DNA of 58,597 nucleotides from Metabacillus niabensis (GCF_020524345.1 NZ_JAIVLH010000028.1:1-58597), one strand, 5' to 3'. Numbered from the stretch's first letter, positions 8,965 through 22,278 are shown. Notes: generated by a model from the sequence alone, not told the origin. Numbers and translations: made by a program.

Positions 8965-8988
8965 GACTGTCAGTAGTCTCATTTTTTT
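8956..8988. terminator. bidirectional terminator between tatC and ydiK
   Basis: Stem ATGAGACT/AGTCTCAT with 6-nt loop, flanked by A5 on one side and T7 on the other, so it can stop both converging transcripts. Confidence 0.88.
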
Positions 8989-9182
8989 ATGTTCATTTTT
9001 TTAATTTTTCTAGATAAACGAAACATCCGAATGGAAACACCAATATCGAATGTAGCAATAAGCATCAATAAGATTGTCGGAAAAGTGAAAATGCCTTCTT
9101 TTGCACTGTTAATCGCTAAATAGATAAACAGCAACCCCATAATCAAATAAAAAACAGCCATAGAAATAGGGTTTGTTCTCAT
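8979..9182 (-). CDS. ydiK: YdiK-like small membrane protein (DUF4305)
   Basis: A 67-residue protein with two predicted membrane helices (about 8-25 and 32-52) and a basic tail (RLSRKIKKMNIKK). Length, topology and the neighbour agree with B. subtilis YdiK, whose function is unknown. The start ATG overlaps the stop of the upstream ydiL-like gene in an ATGA arrangement, so the two are translationally coupled. The stop codon lies inside the shared terminator. Identity rests on position and general resemblance rather than a catalytic motif. Confidence 0.82.
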   Translation of the reverse strand: MRTNPISMAVFYLIMGLLFIYLAINSAKEGIFTFPTILLMLIATFDIGVSIRMFRLSRKIKKMNIKK

Positions 9183-9904
9183 GTTAAAAAGCCTCCAATA
9201 ATGACTTGCATTTGTTCCATTTGCTTCATCATTCTTTCAATATCCTCTTGAAACGCAATTTGAAAAACAACGACCATTGTATTCATTGAAACATGTGCAA
9301 AGATGGGGACGAGTATACGCTTCGTTTTCACATAAAGAAAAGCAAAGGTAAAGCCCATCGAACCGTACAACAACACATGCTGTGGTTCACCATGCAATAG
9401 AGAGAAGATGAGTGAACTGATTAATGCTGCAATGAAAAAGTTTGTTCTTGTATATAGTACGCCAAAAAGGATTTTTCGGAATATGATTTCTTCAAGAATC
9501 GGGCCTATAATGGATGTAACAACCATGACTAAAGGAAAGAGCTCAATAATACTTACAATTCTTTGAGTATTTTCCGAACCAGGATCCACTCCAAAAATAT
9601 TAACTTCAATATTAGCGGCTACACCTTGTACAAAAATAGCTAGGAAAAACCCAATAATTGCCCAACCAATGGAAGCACCTACAGAAGCTGGTTCTCCACG
9701 AAAACGGTTTTCCTCATGACGTTCATTTCTAAGGAAAAAGAGAATAATTAAGAACGTAAGTGTAAAGCTAAAGATTGTCCAATAGGCAAATCTCTCTACA
9801 TTTGTCTCCCCGATGTTCAATAAGTCAAATAGCTTGATTCCCAGATAGCCTGACAACTGAAGAATCATATATGCAATTATAATAAACCAATATTGCTTTT
9901 TCAT
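9179..9904 (-). CDS. ydiL: CPBP-family intramembrane metalloprotease YdiL
   Basis: A 241-residue polytopic membrane protein of the CAAX protease/bacteriocin-processing (CPBP, Abi) family. The family's motif 1 EEIIFRKILFG lies near residue 140 and motif 2 (FSLLHG, near 170) and the Asn/His-containing FAHVSMNTMV near 205 supply the other conserved polar residues expected in the membrane active site. Seven or so hydrophobic segments. First gene of a two-gene minus-strand operon with ydiK. The AGGAGG site precedes the ATG by about six bases. Substrate unknown; in other Firmicutes such proteins serve bacteriocin immunity or peptide processing, which is not implied here. Confidence 0.9.
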   Translation of the reverse strand: MKKQYWFIIIAYMILQLSGYLGIKLFDLLNIGETNVERFAYWTIFSFTLTFLIILFFLRNERHEENRFRGEPASVGASIGWAIIGFFLAIFVQGVAANIEVNIFGVDPGSENTQRIVSIIELFPLVMVVTSIIGPILEEIIFRKILFGVLYTRTNFFIAALISSLIFSLLHGEPQHVLLYGSMGFTFAFLYVKTKRILVPIFAHVSMNTMVVVFQIAFQEDIERMMKQMEQMQVIIGGFLT

Positions 9905-10105
9905 GTAAACCTCCTAAGTAAAGCACAAACCTATCTGTTTAGTTAGTCAGGTATATTGTAACATACCCTAATGTTATCCTATGTATGATACCCCATATGA
10001 ATGAGACAAATTAGTGAAGAGTTCACTTTTTGGCAGCGCACTCATTCAAAATTTATAATTAATAGATAAGTTGAAAACTTCTAATAAAAATTTTAAACTT
10101 CATAC

Positions 10106-10134
10106 TTGAAATTAAAAGAAAACTTATATATTAT
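10106..10134 (+). promoter_or_regulatory. sigma-A promoter of groESL
   Basis: TTGAAA, 17-base spacer, TATTAT. Predicted start of transcription falls at about 10141, immediately before the CIRCE operator. The rest of 9905-10222 holds only the ydiL leader, the CIRCE and the groES ribosome binding site. Confidence 0.75.
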
Positions 10135-10144
10135 ATTAATTGTG

Positions 10145-10171
10145 TTAGCACTCAAAGGTTGTGAGTGCTAA
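10145..10171 (+). promoter_or_regulatory. CIRCE operator (HrcA binding site)
   Basis: Exact match to the CIRCE consensus: TTAGCACTC, nine-base spacer, GAGTGCTAA. It lies between the promoter and the groES start. HrcA bound here represses groESL, and heat or misfolded protein relieves it. hrcA itself is not in the window. Confidence 0.98.
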
Positions 10172-10222
10172 TAAAAAGGAAAAATAATCATTTATTCAAA
10201 GAATTTGAGGAGGTTGTTTCAC

Positions 10223-10507
10223 TTGTTAAAGCCATTAGGTGATCGCGTTATTATCGAGTTAGTTGAATCAGAAGAAAAAACTGCTAGTGGTATCGTCCTT
10301 CCGGATAGTGCGAAAGAGAAGCCACAAGAAGGTAAAGTAGTTGCTGTTGGTACAGGTCGTGTACTAGATAGTGGAGAGAAAGTAGCTCTTGAAGTAGCGG
10401 AAGGCGATCGTATCATCTTCTCAAAATATGCTGGTACTGAAGTGAAGTATGAAGGTACTGAATACTTAATTTTACGTGAAAACGACATTTTAGCTGTTAT
10501 CGGATAA
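10223..10507 (+). CDS. groES: co-chaperonin GroES
   Basis: The 94-residue 10-kDa lid of the GroEL folding chamber, forming a heptamer. It starts [14 protein letters not shown] and includes the mobile loop [19 protein letters not shown] (about 17-35) and the end [14 protein letters not shown]. Start codon is TTG 10223, ten bases after the strong GAGGAGG site at 10207-10213; the frame is open further upstream but matches nothing. Controlled by CIRCE/HrcA. It is followed by groEL after 51 nt with its own ribosome binding site. Confidence 0.97.
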   Translation: MLKPLGDRVIIELVESEEKTASGIVLPDSAKEKPQEGKVVAVGTGRVLDSGEKVALEVAEGDRIIFSKYAGTEVKYEGTEYLILRENDILAVIG

Positions 10508-10543
10508 TAAACAGCACACATAATAGATTAGTTAAAAATTTGA

Positions 10544-12196
<1,653 letters not shown>

Positions 12197-12273
12197 TAAG
12201 CCGTCTCAACCCTTGATATGATTGGGTTTGTTGGTAAGGTGAGAGTGGTTTGCTAACATTGAGGATTTTAACG

Positions 12274-12318
12274 GAGGCCTCTCATGAGTTCGATGAACTT
12301 GTGGGAGGCTTCTTTTTT
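12274..12318 (+). terminator. groESL terminator
   Basis: Long stem GCCTCTCATGAGTTC/GAACTTGTGGGAGGC with a 4-nt loop and six T, about 80 nt after groEL. Confidence 0.88.
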
Positions 12319-12617
12319 CATTATTTTTTTACAGGTCTACATCCTTTGTTAATTTATCATCGGAAAAGTCAATACTTGTTGAATCACCTCTGGTTTTATT
12401 TAGTTATTTAAAGGAACAAAGAAAGAAGTGTTTTAGAAAAGTGATTCTATCTAGTGGCGGCTTCGAAGAAATAGATTAAAATGCTTCTTCTTTTTCAGGA
12501 CCCCTCCGATTAAACCTTCCTTTTTGTTCTTTTTCAAAGTATTCGTCATAAGCAATTATTTTTTAAATGCTTCCCTTTATTGTTGAAGTGGCTTATTTTT
12601 AGTTAAGCTAAAAGTTG
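12319..12617. other. intergenic stretch without a recognised gene
   Basis: About 300 nt of AT-rich sequence between the groEL terminator and the licT promoter. Only very short reading frames on either strand; none has both a ribosome binding site and a recognisable product. This is the junction between the conserved groESL block and the accessory beta-glucoside operon. Confidence 0.5.
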
Positions 12618-12646
12618 TTGACATTTAAGAAAGCTCGTTATATTAT
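12618..12646 (+). promoter_or_regulatory. sigma-A promoter of the licT-bglP-bglH operon
   Basis: Consensus TTGACA, 17-base spacer, TATTAT. It lies about 30 nt before the first antiterminator site. Confidence 0.82.
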
Positions 12647-12676
12647 TATCTATAAATGAATATCAGAGCTTTATAA

Positions 12677-12703
12677 GGATTGTTACTGAAAGCAGGCAAG
12701 ACC
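12677..12703 (+). promoter_or_regulatory. RAT 1: ribonucleic antiterminator upstream of licT
   Basis: Reads GGATTGTTACTG...GCAGGC AAGACC, close to the LicT/BglG-family RAT consensus (GGATTGTTACTG-loop-GCAGGCAAAACC). Its 3' end overlaps the left arm of the following terminator, so binding of the antiterminator protein and terminator folding exclude each other. Confidence 0.92.
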
Positions 12704-12769
12704 TTATTTTTATGTAAACGTTAACCATGTAGTTAATAGTTAACGTTTACATGAAAATAGGTCTTTTTT
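12699..12769 (+). terminator. RAT-controlled terminator 1 with cre-like arms
   Basis: Left arm 12699-12725 and right arm 12739-12765 form a stem of about 25 bp followed by T6. The inner 14 bp (ATGTAAACGTTAAC and its exact inverted copy GTTAACGTTTACAT) each fit the CcpA cre pattern TGWAANCGNTNNCW closely, so the same DNA may be a CcpA roadblock and, as RNA, the attenuator. Confidence 0.9.
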
Positions 12770-12806
12770 GTGTGCGGAAAAGTTAATTCAAAGGAGGGGG
12801 GACAAC

Positions 12807-13643
12807 TTGAAAATTACTAGAGTTATAAACAATAATGTCATTTGTGCGGTAAATCCCCGACGTCAGGAACTAATACTTTTAGGCAATGGAATAGGCTTTC
12901 AAAAGAAAAAAGGGGACCCAGTAGATATAGAAAAAATAGAAAAAGAATTCTATTTAAAATCAAAAAATGTTGCAGGAAAGCTATATGCATTACTTGCTCA
13001 AATTCCAATGGAGTATATGCGTGTTTCAGAGAGTATTATTAAGACTGCTAAATTAGAACTTAAAGCAGAATTAAATGATAATATATATATAACATTAACG
13101 GATCATATTAGTTTTGCAGTAACCCGATACAAAAATGGTGTAGAATTTAAAAATGGGTTATTGTGGGAAATAAAGAAGTTTTATGCTTCAGAATATAAGG
13201 TTGCTCTTAAAGCTTTGGATATTATTAATAGAGAATTTAATGTAAATTTGAAAGAGGATGAAGCAGGAGCTATCGCGCTTCATATTATTAACGCTGAATT
13301 AGGATACGATATGGAAGGAACTGTTAAGATTACGCAGTTCATTCAAAAGATTTTAAAGATAGTAAGATATTATTTTAAAGTCGATTTAGATGAAGATTCT
13401 TTATATTATGTGAGATTTATTACTCACTTGAAATTTTTTGCTTATCGTTTGTTCAGCACTACAAACATTCCTATAGAAAACAGTGATATCGATTTCCAAG
13501 AATTAATTAAATCAAAGTACAAAGAGGAATACCAATGTAGTTTGAAAATCAGAGAACAAATAAGACAAGTTTATGGAAAAGAACTAACCGATGAGGATCT
13601 GATATATTTAGCTGTTCATATTAGACGAGTTACAATTAACTAA
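12807..13643 (+). CDS. licT: BglG-family transcriptional antiterminator LicT
   Basis: RNA-binding antiterminator that, when beta-glucosides are transported, binds the RAT and prevents termination. The 278 residues comprise the co-antiterminator domain (1-55, KITRVINNNVICAVN) and two PTS regulation domains with conserved phosphorylatable His: PRD1 near 100-160 (LTDHISFA, IALHIINAELG) and PRD2 (FITHLKFFAYRL, LAVHIRRV). Start TTG 12807 has AAGGAGGGGG six bases upstream; the longer open frame starting at 12768 lies in the terminator. Both RATs, at this gene and at bglP, are expected targets, so it is autoregulated and phosphorylated by BglP (negative) and HPr (positive). This is family knowledge, not seen directly. 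Confidence 0.95.
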   Translation: MKITRVINNNVICAVNPRRQELILLGNGIGFQKKKGDPVDIEKIEKEFYLKSKNVAGKLYALLAQIPMEYMRVSESIIKTAKLELKAELNDNIYITLTDHISFAVTRYKNGVEFKNGLLWEIKKFYASEYKVALKALDIINREFNVNLKEDEAGAIALHIINAELGYDMEGTVKITQFIQKILKIVRYYFKVDLDEDSLYYVRFITHLKFFAYRLFSTTNIPIENSDIDFQELIKSKYKEEYQCSLKIREQIRQVYGKELTDEDLIYLAVHIRRVTIN

Positions 13644-13678
13644 ATTATATTACACATTTAAATATTAGACATTAACTA

Positions 13679-13707
13679 GGAATGTTACTGATTAAGCAGG
13701 CATGACC
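13679..13707 (+). promoter_or_regulatory. RAT 2: ribonucleic antiterminator upstream of bglP
   Basis: GGAATGTTACTGATTAAGCA-type RAT core ending GCAGGCATGACC; it overlaps the left arm of the second terminator. Located in the licT-bglP intergenic region, so transporter expression requires a second antitermination event. Confidence 0.9.
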
Positions 13708-13775
13708 TAGGGTCCCGATATGTAAAGAGACACGATCACTATTCTTTACATTCCGGGACCCTAGGTCTTTTTTTT
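13704..13775 (+). terminator. RAT-controlled terminator 2
   Basis: Stem GACCTAGGGTCCCG/CGGGACCCTAGGTC extended by ATGTAAAG/CTTTACAT, then T8. Unusually stable, GC-rich for this genome. No cre pattern in this one. Confidence 0.93.
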
Positions 13776-13785
13776 ATTTATTTAA

Positions 13786-17143
<3,358 letters not shown>

Positions 17144-17313
17144 TTAAAGCATTAGCTTCGGCATAATTATATTGAAAAACTTGTTCGCAAGTACCAACAA
17201 ACTACTTATAATCAGGATTGGTAGTTTTGTCTAAATCTTAATATATAAGGTAACGGGCAATGTTCCAAAATCCCTTGAGACAAGAGCAACAATCAAATGA
17301 TCCATTTTAAAAC

Positions 17314-17667
17314 ATGGGGAAGGTTGAAGAAAGTCAGCTAACTGACCTATCTGAAAAAAACCCATTTACTAAGCAACAGAATTTAAATAATATAGGTGAA
17401 AATAATATAGTCGGCACTCATGGTGTTAACCCTCAATGGAACCAATTATTAGAAGAAGCAAGATTAAAAGCAACTGGAAAAAGGGGAGGACTTTCGGGCA
17501 AGGGATTTAACATAAAAGCGATAATAACGATGTCAGTAAATGTAAAGGGTATGCAGGATATGATGAAATTGGAGGCTGGCCAAGTCAGTATATGTTTAGA
17601 ATACCTTGAATTCGAGTCTTATAGAAAAGGGGGCGATTATGGAGTAAAAGATAATCGCTCCCATTAA
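17314..17667 (+). CDS. hypothetical protein, possibly a gene remnant
   Basis: Frame of 117 residues not recognised. The first third is rich in Asn/Gln and Glu, followed by HGVNPQWNQLLEEARLKATG and a short basic GKRGG segment; no membrane helix or signal peptide. There is no ribosome binding site before the ATG (AAAAC precedes it), and the region just upstream is stop-rich. Together with the decayed genes that follow it may be a surviving fragment of a larger gene. Low confidence that it is expressed. Confidence 0.3.
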   Translation: MGKVEESQLTDLSEKNPFTKQQNLNNIGENNIVGTHGVNPQWNQLLEEARLKATGKRGGLSGKGFNIKAIITMSVNVKGMQDMMKLEAGQVSICLEYLEFESYRKGGDYGVKDNRSH

Positions 17668-17793
17668 GTAAGATAATAAAAAACTCTACTTTAAGTTCAT
17701 TCGGTTTTGTCTACTTCTTCATAAGGGATTTTGCTATGAGTTTTCACAGGATTTCCTCAGTAATAATGTAAGGGATGGTGACGCCTTTATTTT

Positions 17794-18360
17794 TTATAAA
17801 TTTCTCATTATATTATTTAGAATATCATAAACCAATGGGAAACTAGTGAAACCATCTTCTTCTAGAAAATGCCCCCCCTTTTCTACAGGATAAAATGATG
17901 TATCCAATTGTTTTGATAAATTTTTACTTAATTGAATAGGAACAATATAGTCATCCTTTGCAGCAATAACAGCACGTGAATTAGTTGCTGAAATTATTTT
18001 TTTATAATCCACTATTGTAACAGTAAATGGATTTAGTGAAGGTAACGATGATAATGGTTCTGAAAAGCCAGAAACAATAATAAAGCCTCCAAAACTTGGT
18101 AACGGATCTAATTGATCTAGGTAATTCAATAGTGTGATAGACCCTAAGCTATGTGTTACAAAATAAGTTTTGTTATTTACATTCTTTATTTCATTAGTTA
18201 ATGTGTCCAACCATTCTTCTTTATTTGGATCAGACGAATTTGGCATATGAAGGACCGAAACTTGATTACCATCTGCTATTAATTTTTCTTTTAACCATGG
18301 GAACCAATGATTTGCTGGTGAAGCCCCATATCCATGGATAATATATACTTGCTTTCCCAT
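17794..18360 (-). CDS. ydeN: RBBP9/YdeN-family serine hydrolase
   Basis: Small alpha/beta hydrolase of the YdeN (RBBP9-like, DUF1234-type) family, 188 residues, cytosolic. Seen: VYIIHGYGASPANHWFPWLKE at the start, nucleophile Ser in THSLGS (near 70), Asp in AAKDDYIVP (near 138) and His in KGGHFLEEDGF (near 164), giving the full catalytic triad. It closely follows the remembered B. subtilis YdeN, also 190 residues. Natural substrate unknown; probably a carboxylesterase. AGGAG-type site (AAAGGAG) about eight bases before the ATG. It stands alone on the minus strand. Confidence 0.9.
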   Translation of the reverse strand: MGKQVYIIHGYGASPANHWFPWLKEKLIADGNQVSVLHMPNSSDPNKEEWLDTLTNEIKNVNNKTYFVTHSLGSITLLNYLDQLDPLPSFGGFIIVSGFSEPLSSLPSLNPFTVTIVDYKKIISATNSRAVIAAKDDYIVPIQLSKNLSKQLDTSFYPVEKGGHFLEEDGFTSFPLVYDILNNIMRNL

Positions 18361-18676
18361 TTCTATACTCCTTTCTTTTTATAATACAAAAACAGTATAT
18401 TACTGATCCAAACCTATATGAAAGTAGACTGCTTTTGCTTGAGGTTCAACCAATGACCTCATCGTAAGATGAGACATAACATAAGTTTCCCTATGCTTCT
18501 AAATATAGACCCTTACCTTCGGAAGTTCGTCAGTTCCTATCTCAAAGAACAATCCTCACCATTCGCTATACCGAACAAGGGCGGCATCCAGCTCACAGGC
18601 CAATAGGAATCATCTAATTCTAGAAAAGATAGCTACGTTGTAAGGGACTTGGAAAGCAAGGATATAGTAATCATTT
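18361..18676. other. non-coding island with hairpins, possible mobile-element remnant
   Basis: About 310 nt with no long frame on either strand. From 18421 to 18640 base composition is clearly richer in G and C than the surroundings and contains tight hairpins (CTCATC-GTAA-GATGAG at 18458-18473; CTTCGGAAG near 18513). Such a structured, gene-free block is reminiscent of the non-coding end of an IS110-like insertion sequence or of a small RNA, but no inverted ends or target duplication can be shown. Confidence 0.35.
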
Positions 18677-18709
18677 AAGAGTCGGATACATCATTATATC
18701 CGACTCTTT
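18677..18709. terminator. terminator downstream of the MFS exporter gene
   Basis: Stem AAGAGTCGGATA/TATCCGACTCTT with an 8-nt loop, 40 nt beyond the stop of the minus-strand MFS gene. Its flanks are only moderately T-rich. Confidence 0.6.
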
Positions 18710-18748
18710 CTCTACTTTTATTAATATAAGAATTTGTTAATCTAAATT

Positions 18749-19948
18749 TCAATTCAATCGAGATTTAAATGCATATAATTTCCCGTTATAAACAAACATG
18801 AATCCAATGATACTTAATGCTAACAGTACCCAAGAAAAACTTCCTGCACCAGACTGATTTAGTATTAATCCACCTAGGACGCCACCTCCGGCGACAGAAA
18901 GATTAAATATGGTTACAAAAATAGATTGAGCCACATCTGCATTGTCTCCAGCAGCGTCTGCCATCGCTGTTTGCAATAATGTTGGTGCTCCACCAAACGT
19001 GAGTCCCCAAATCGCTATGGAAAGAAAAATCAACCAGGGTATTCCACTTGATATACCTAACACGAGAGAACTGGCAGCAAATGCGCCCAAACTCATGAGT
19101 GTTATTAATCGTAAGTGATGGTCAATAAATAACCCGATTACCCAAATACCAATCATTGATGAAATACCAAATATAAATAATGCAACACCAACAAAATCTC
19201 CCAGTTCAACATGAGCCATATAGGGTGCAATATATGTGTAGAGGATATTATGTGCTAAAATCCATACGAATACGACACATAATATTGGACGGATGCCAGG
19301 TAATTTGAAAATTTCATATAGTGACTGCTGTTTCTCAGCAGGTTGTCCTGGATAATTTGGGACTTTCATTGTTATCCATATAATTAAACAAAATGTCACC
19401 ACACTAATCAGTAGAAAGATAGTCTGCCATTCCAAATACATAGCCAACCAAGTCCCAAGAGGTACACCTAATGACAAAGCGATTGGCTGCCCTGTACCGG
19501 CAATCGCTAGAGCCCGGCCTTGTAAAGATGGTTTCACCATTCGACGGGCATATCCAGCTACTAATCCCCAAAGTAACCCAGTTGCCATCCCAGCAATGAA
19601 ACGTAAAATTAAAGTCAGTACATAATCATTCGATAACGCTGTTAATGTGTTAGCGATAAATAAGATACATAGTGCCATCAATAACACTTTCTTTCTATGC
19701 CAACCTCGTGTCAATGTAACCAATGGAATTGCTGAAACCACAGAACCAATCGCAAAAAGTGTGACAAATTGGCCCGCTAATGCCTCTGAAATACTTAGCC
19801 CTACACTAATTTGAGGAAGCAGTCCAGCTGGAATGGTTTCTGTCATAATCGCAAGAAAACTAGCGACTGACAGTGCAATTAGATTCCCTATCGGTAGTTT
19901 ATCTTTGTAATCTGTTTCTTGGTGTTCTAAAGTCATATCTTTATTCAC
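18749..19948 (-). CDS. MFS transporter, DHA1 drug/nucleoside efflux type
   Basis: A 399-residue, twelve-helix major facilitator. The motif A loop TRGWHRKKVLL between helices 2 and 3, the RFIAGMATGLLWGLVAGYARRMV helix 4/5 region and the GTGQPIALSLGVPLGTWL motif C place it in the DHA1 family with NepI/PbuE/AraJ-type efflux pumps. Start is GTG 19948, with AGGAAGG just upstream; ATG 19936 is an alternative. It is divergent from the MocR regulator with a decayed dehydrogenase between them, so it may once have been part of a MocR-regulated unit. Substrate cannot be told. Confidence 0.85.
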   Translation of the reverse strand: MNKDMTLEHQETDYKDKLPIGNLIALSVASFLAIMTETIPAGLLPQISVGLSISEALAGQFVTLFAIGSVVSAIPLVTLTRGWHRKKVLLMALCILFIANTLTALSNDYVLTLILRFIAGMATGLLWGLVAGYARRMVKPSLQGRALAIAGTGQPIALSLGVPLGTWLAMYLEWQTIFLLISVVTFCLIIWITMKVPNYPGQPAEKQQSLYEIFKLPGIRPILCVVFVWILAHNILYTYIAPYMAHVELGDFVGVALFIFGISSMIGIWVIGLFIDHHLRLITLMSLGAFAASSLVLGISSGIPWLIFLSIAIWGLTFGGAPTLLQTAMADAAGDNADVAQSIFVTIFNLSVAGGGVLGGLILNQSGAGSFSWVLLALSIIGFMFVYNGKLYAFKSRLN

Positions 19949-19996
19949 TTTTCCTTCCTACTAAACCTGAAGCGGCCATATCCTTCTCTCCTTAAC

Positions 19997-20415
19997 CTTC
20001 ATTTATTGCACGTTGAAAACGTCCAATCACATCAAAAATAGAAGTTACTTCTTTACAATACGCTTTAACCAGAAGGTAAAATCACTAGATCGCCTTGTTC
20101 TGACGGCTGTTTAGTTCCTTGAACAGGTGCGTCATAAAATATTAATTCATGTTCATCAGCAAATGATATCAATTCATTTATGTGCAATCCGACGGCACTC
20201 ATTTGAATCCAGAGTGTTGCTTTTGATAATCTATGTTCTACCGACTGCATCACCTCCAATACAGGCGGGCCATCCTTAAGAAAACTGTAATCACATCTGT
20301 ACCTTGTATCGCTTCCTTTGCAGAATCATATACATTTATCCCATCAGGCGTGCCCATAATCCCTGTACATAGTAACTGTTTTTACTGCAGTTTCTAATTT
20401 ATTTTGATTAACCAT
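19997..20415 (-). pseudogene. decayed NAD-binding hydroxyacid dehydrogenase (3-hydroxyisobutyrate dehydrogenase-like)
   Basis: Read from ATG 20415 (with AAGGAGG upstream) the frame shifts several times. Recognisable pieces in family order: VYDSAKEAIQGTDVI, then a frame change, then LEVMQSVEHRLSKATLWIQMS, FYDAPVQGTKQP, GDLVILPSG, stop, and finally VTSIFDVIG in another frame. The DAPVQG(T/S) and LVILASG-like strings are hallmarks of beta-hydroxyacid dehydrogenases. The intact family is about 290 residues; here under 140 codons remain, lacking the N-terminal GxGxMG and the catalytic Lys domain. Non-functional. Confidence 0.75.
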
Positions 20416-20486
20416 TAATATTCCTCCTTATTTTGATGACTCCATTATGATGGGAGAAGAAATGATTTTGGGAATAAAAATTAAAC

Positions 20487-20502
20487 TTTGTATCGATACA
20501 AA
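20487..20502. promoter_or_regulatory. palindromic operator upstream of the MocR-type regulator
   Basis: Perfect 16-bp palindrome TTTGTATCGATACAAA, 70 nt before the regulator start and 72 nt from the start of the divergent dehydrogenase remnant. TTGTAT within it can serve as -35 in both directions (TAATAA at 20510-20515 on plus after 16 bases). Position suggests autoregulation and control of the divergent genes. Confidence 0.6.
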
Positions 20503-20571
20503 TGGAGCATAATAAAAGATGGTTGAAGTAATTGCATGGTAACCTTATTGATAATAAAGAGGTGAGATCAT

Positions 20572-21897
20572 ATGAAGAAACATCAGGCAGTAGCAAACCA
20601 AATTTTAAGTTATATCGAACATGGAGTGTACGAGAAACGACTTCCATCTGTAAGGTCATTAATGGATGTTTTTGAAGCCAGTCAAGTGACCATTACAAAG
20701 GCACTACAACATTTAGTAGAAATGAATCGGATATATGCAAAACCAAATGTAGGGTATTTTATTATTTCAAGGAAACGAAATGATAATGCTTTTAATGGGG
20801 TATATGATTTTTCTACAGCCTCTACTTCATGGACGGATTTTCCTTTAGACAGTTATGCTCAATGTTTAGAAACAGCCATTAAAAATGAAAAAACAGAATT
20901 ATTTACCTATGGGCGAACTGCCGGTAATGAAGAACTGAAATATTTATTTCAAGGATTATTAGAAGAGAATCAGATTTTCACGAAAAAAAAACAAATTATG
21001 ATTACAAGTGGTACACAGCAGGCCCTGCATATTCTTTCTTTAATCATGATGTCGCATAAAGAATCGATTATCATAGAACAACCCACTTACCATCAGATGA
21101 TTAATCTTGTTGAAAGGTTGCCTTTAAATTATGTTACTTTTCATCGTGATTTCAACCAGATTAATTTAACAAAATTAGAAACAGCGATTGAAAAACATCG
21201 CCCTAAGTATATTTATCTGATGCCACGGCTCCATAATCCACTCGGAACAACGATGAGTGCACAAGAAAAAAAGAAAATTTTAGAACTTTCAACAAAATAT
21301 GATTTTCACATCATAGAAGATGACTATTTAGGAGATTTTGAAGGAAATAGCAGATACAAAACGCTTTATGAAATGGATACAAACCAGCGCGTAGTCTATT
21401 TAAAAAGTTTCTCTAAAATTATGTTCCCAGGTCAACGGCTGGGAATCGCGGTCTTACCTGAACAAATGATTGAAGTTTTCCATAGCTTTAAAGAAATTAT
21501 TGATATCCATACTAACGCCTTAAGCCAAGTAATCATGCAGACATTTATAGAAAGTGGATTATATGCGCACCATAAAGATAAAATTGTATATAGGCACCAA
21601 CAGAAAGCAAATACGCTCCGAAAAGCATTATGTACACACTTTTCAGAGTACCAATTTAATGATAATCATCAAATGCATACAGTTATCAAACTACCGAAAC
21701 AAATCAATATGAACATACTGCATGAAGGGTTAACAAAACGACATATTTTAGTCGATGATTATAAAAGCAATTACTTAAATGGATATAAACAGAACTATAA
21801 ATTTATCAAACTAAATACAACCAGTATCCCAGAGAATAAAATTAATAAAGGTGTTCAACTCATTCAGGAAGCAATAGAAAATAGTAAAGGGCTTTGA
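20572..21897 (+). CDS. MocR-type (GntR/aminotransferase fusion) transcriptional regulator
   Basis: A 441-residue regulator: an N-terminal GntR winged helix (1-70; QILSYIEHGVYEKRLPSVRSLM, then VTITKALQHL) fused to a fold-type I aminotransferase domain (about 95-440). Pyridoxal phosphate-binding Lys282 lies in LKSFSKIMFPG; NPLGTTMS and the IIEDDYLGDF segments (Asp/Tyr of the cofactor site) are kept, so the domain probably binds PLP as an effector sensor. GAGGTGAG lies eight bases before the ATG. A palindromic operator lies upstream. The next gene remnant begins only five bases after its stop, on the opposite strand. Target genes unknown; the MFS pump and the decayed dehydrogenase are the obvious candidates. 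Confidence 0.9.
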   Translation: MKKHQAVANQILSYIEHGVYEKRLPSVRSLMDVFEASQVTITKALQHLVEMNRIYAKPNVGYFIISRKRNDNAFNGVYDFSTASTSWTDFPLDSYAQCLETAIKNEKTELFTYGRTAGNEELKYLFQGLLEENQIFTKKKQIMITSGTQQALHILSLIMMSHKESIIIEQPTYHQMINLVERLPLNYVTFHRDFNQINLTKLETAIEKHRPKYIYLMPRLHNPLGTTMSAQEKKKILELSTKYDFHIIEDDYLGDFEGNSRYKTLYEMDTNQRVVYLKSFSKIMFPGQRLGIAVLPEQMIEVFHSFKEIIDIHTNALSQVIMQTFIESGLYAHHKDKIVYRHQQKANTLRKALCTHFSEYQFNDNHQMHTVIKLPKQINMNILHEGLTKRHILVDDYKSNYLNGYKQNYKFIKLNTTSIPENKINKGVQLIQEAIENSKGL

Positions 21898-21901
21898 TAT
21901 C

Positions 21902-22189
21902 TCATGACTTTGCATCACAAAGCAAGAGGATTCTTTTCCGAATAAAATTATCAGCCAATACTCCAGTAAAGGGCTGTATGTGAATAGGTAGTCTCTCGAG
22001 AGCTGCTACTATTCCCATACTCAGCGGTGATCCGGTGATTGCCAATACAATCAATGGGAGTACAATTAAATATATTTGATCGCCGAAAAAGGAATCTAAT
22101 TTACCGCCAATAAATCTAAATACTTGAAAATTCTTTTTGAACTCAGGAACTTTTTCTTTCGATTCCACTTTTACTGCTGAATCATTCAT
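21902..22189 (-). pseudogene. N-terminal remnant of an MFS transporter
   Basis: Ninety-five residues with the start of an MFS protein of the EntS/macrolide-efflux kind: FRFIGGKLDSFFGDQIYLIV, helix 1, GSPLSMGIVAALERLP, then the motif A-like GVLADNFIRKRILLLCD, and a stop. The intact family has about 400 residues and twelve helices; only the first two are here. The cut falls against the end of the MocR gene, so a deletion probably joined them. Confidence 0.7.
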
Positions 22190-22278
22190 AAGCTTCTCCC
22201 TTACTCAAATAATTAGAAAGTATGTGTTATTTTGAATTCGAGTCTTCCGTTAACGGAGGTTTTTTATATAAGAGTGCC

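Noticed and set aside
17314-17667. Membership of the 117-residue protein in the GerP-like motif family
   Set aside because: It shares Asn/Gly richness and a single W, but not the NSGVF.G.N or GFG motifs in order.
22244-22266. TTCCGTTAACGGAGG hairpin with T run on the plus strand
   Set aside because: No plus-strand gene ends near it; the nearest plus-strand stop is about 350 nt away. Left unassigned.
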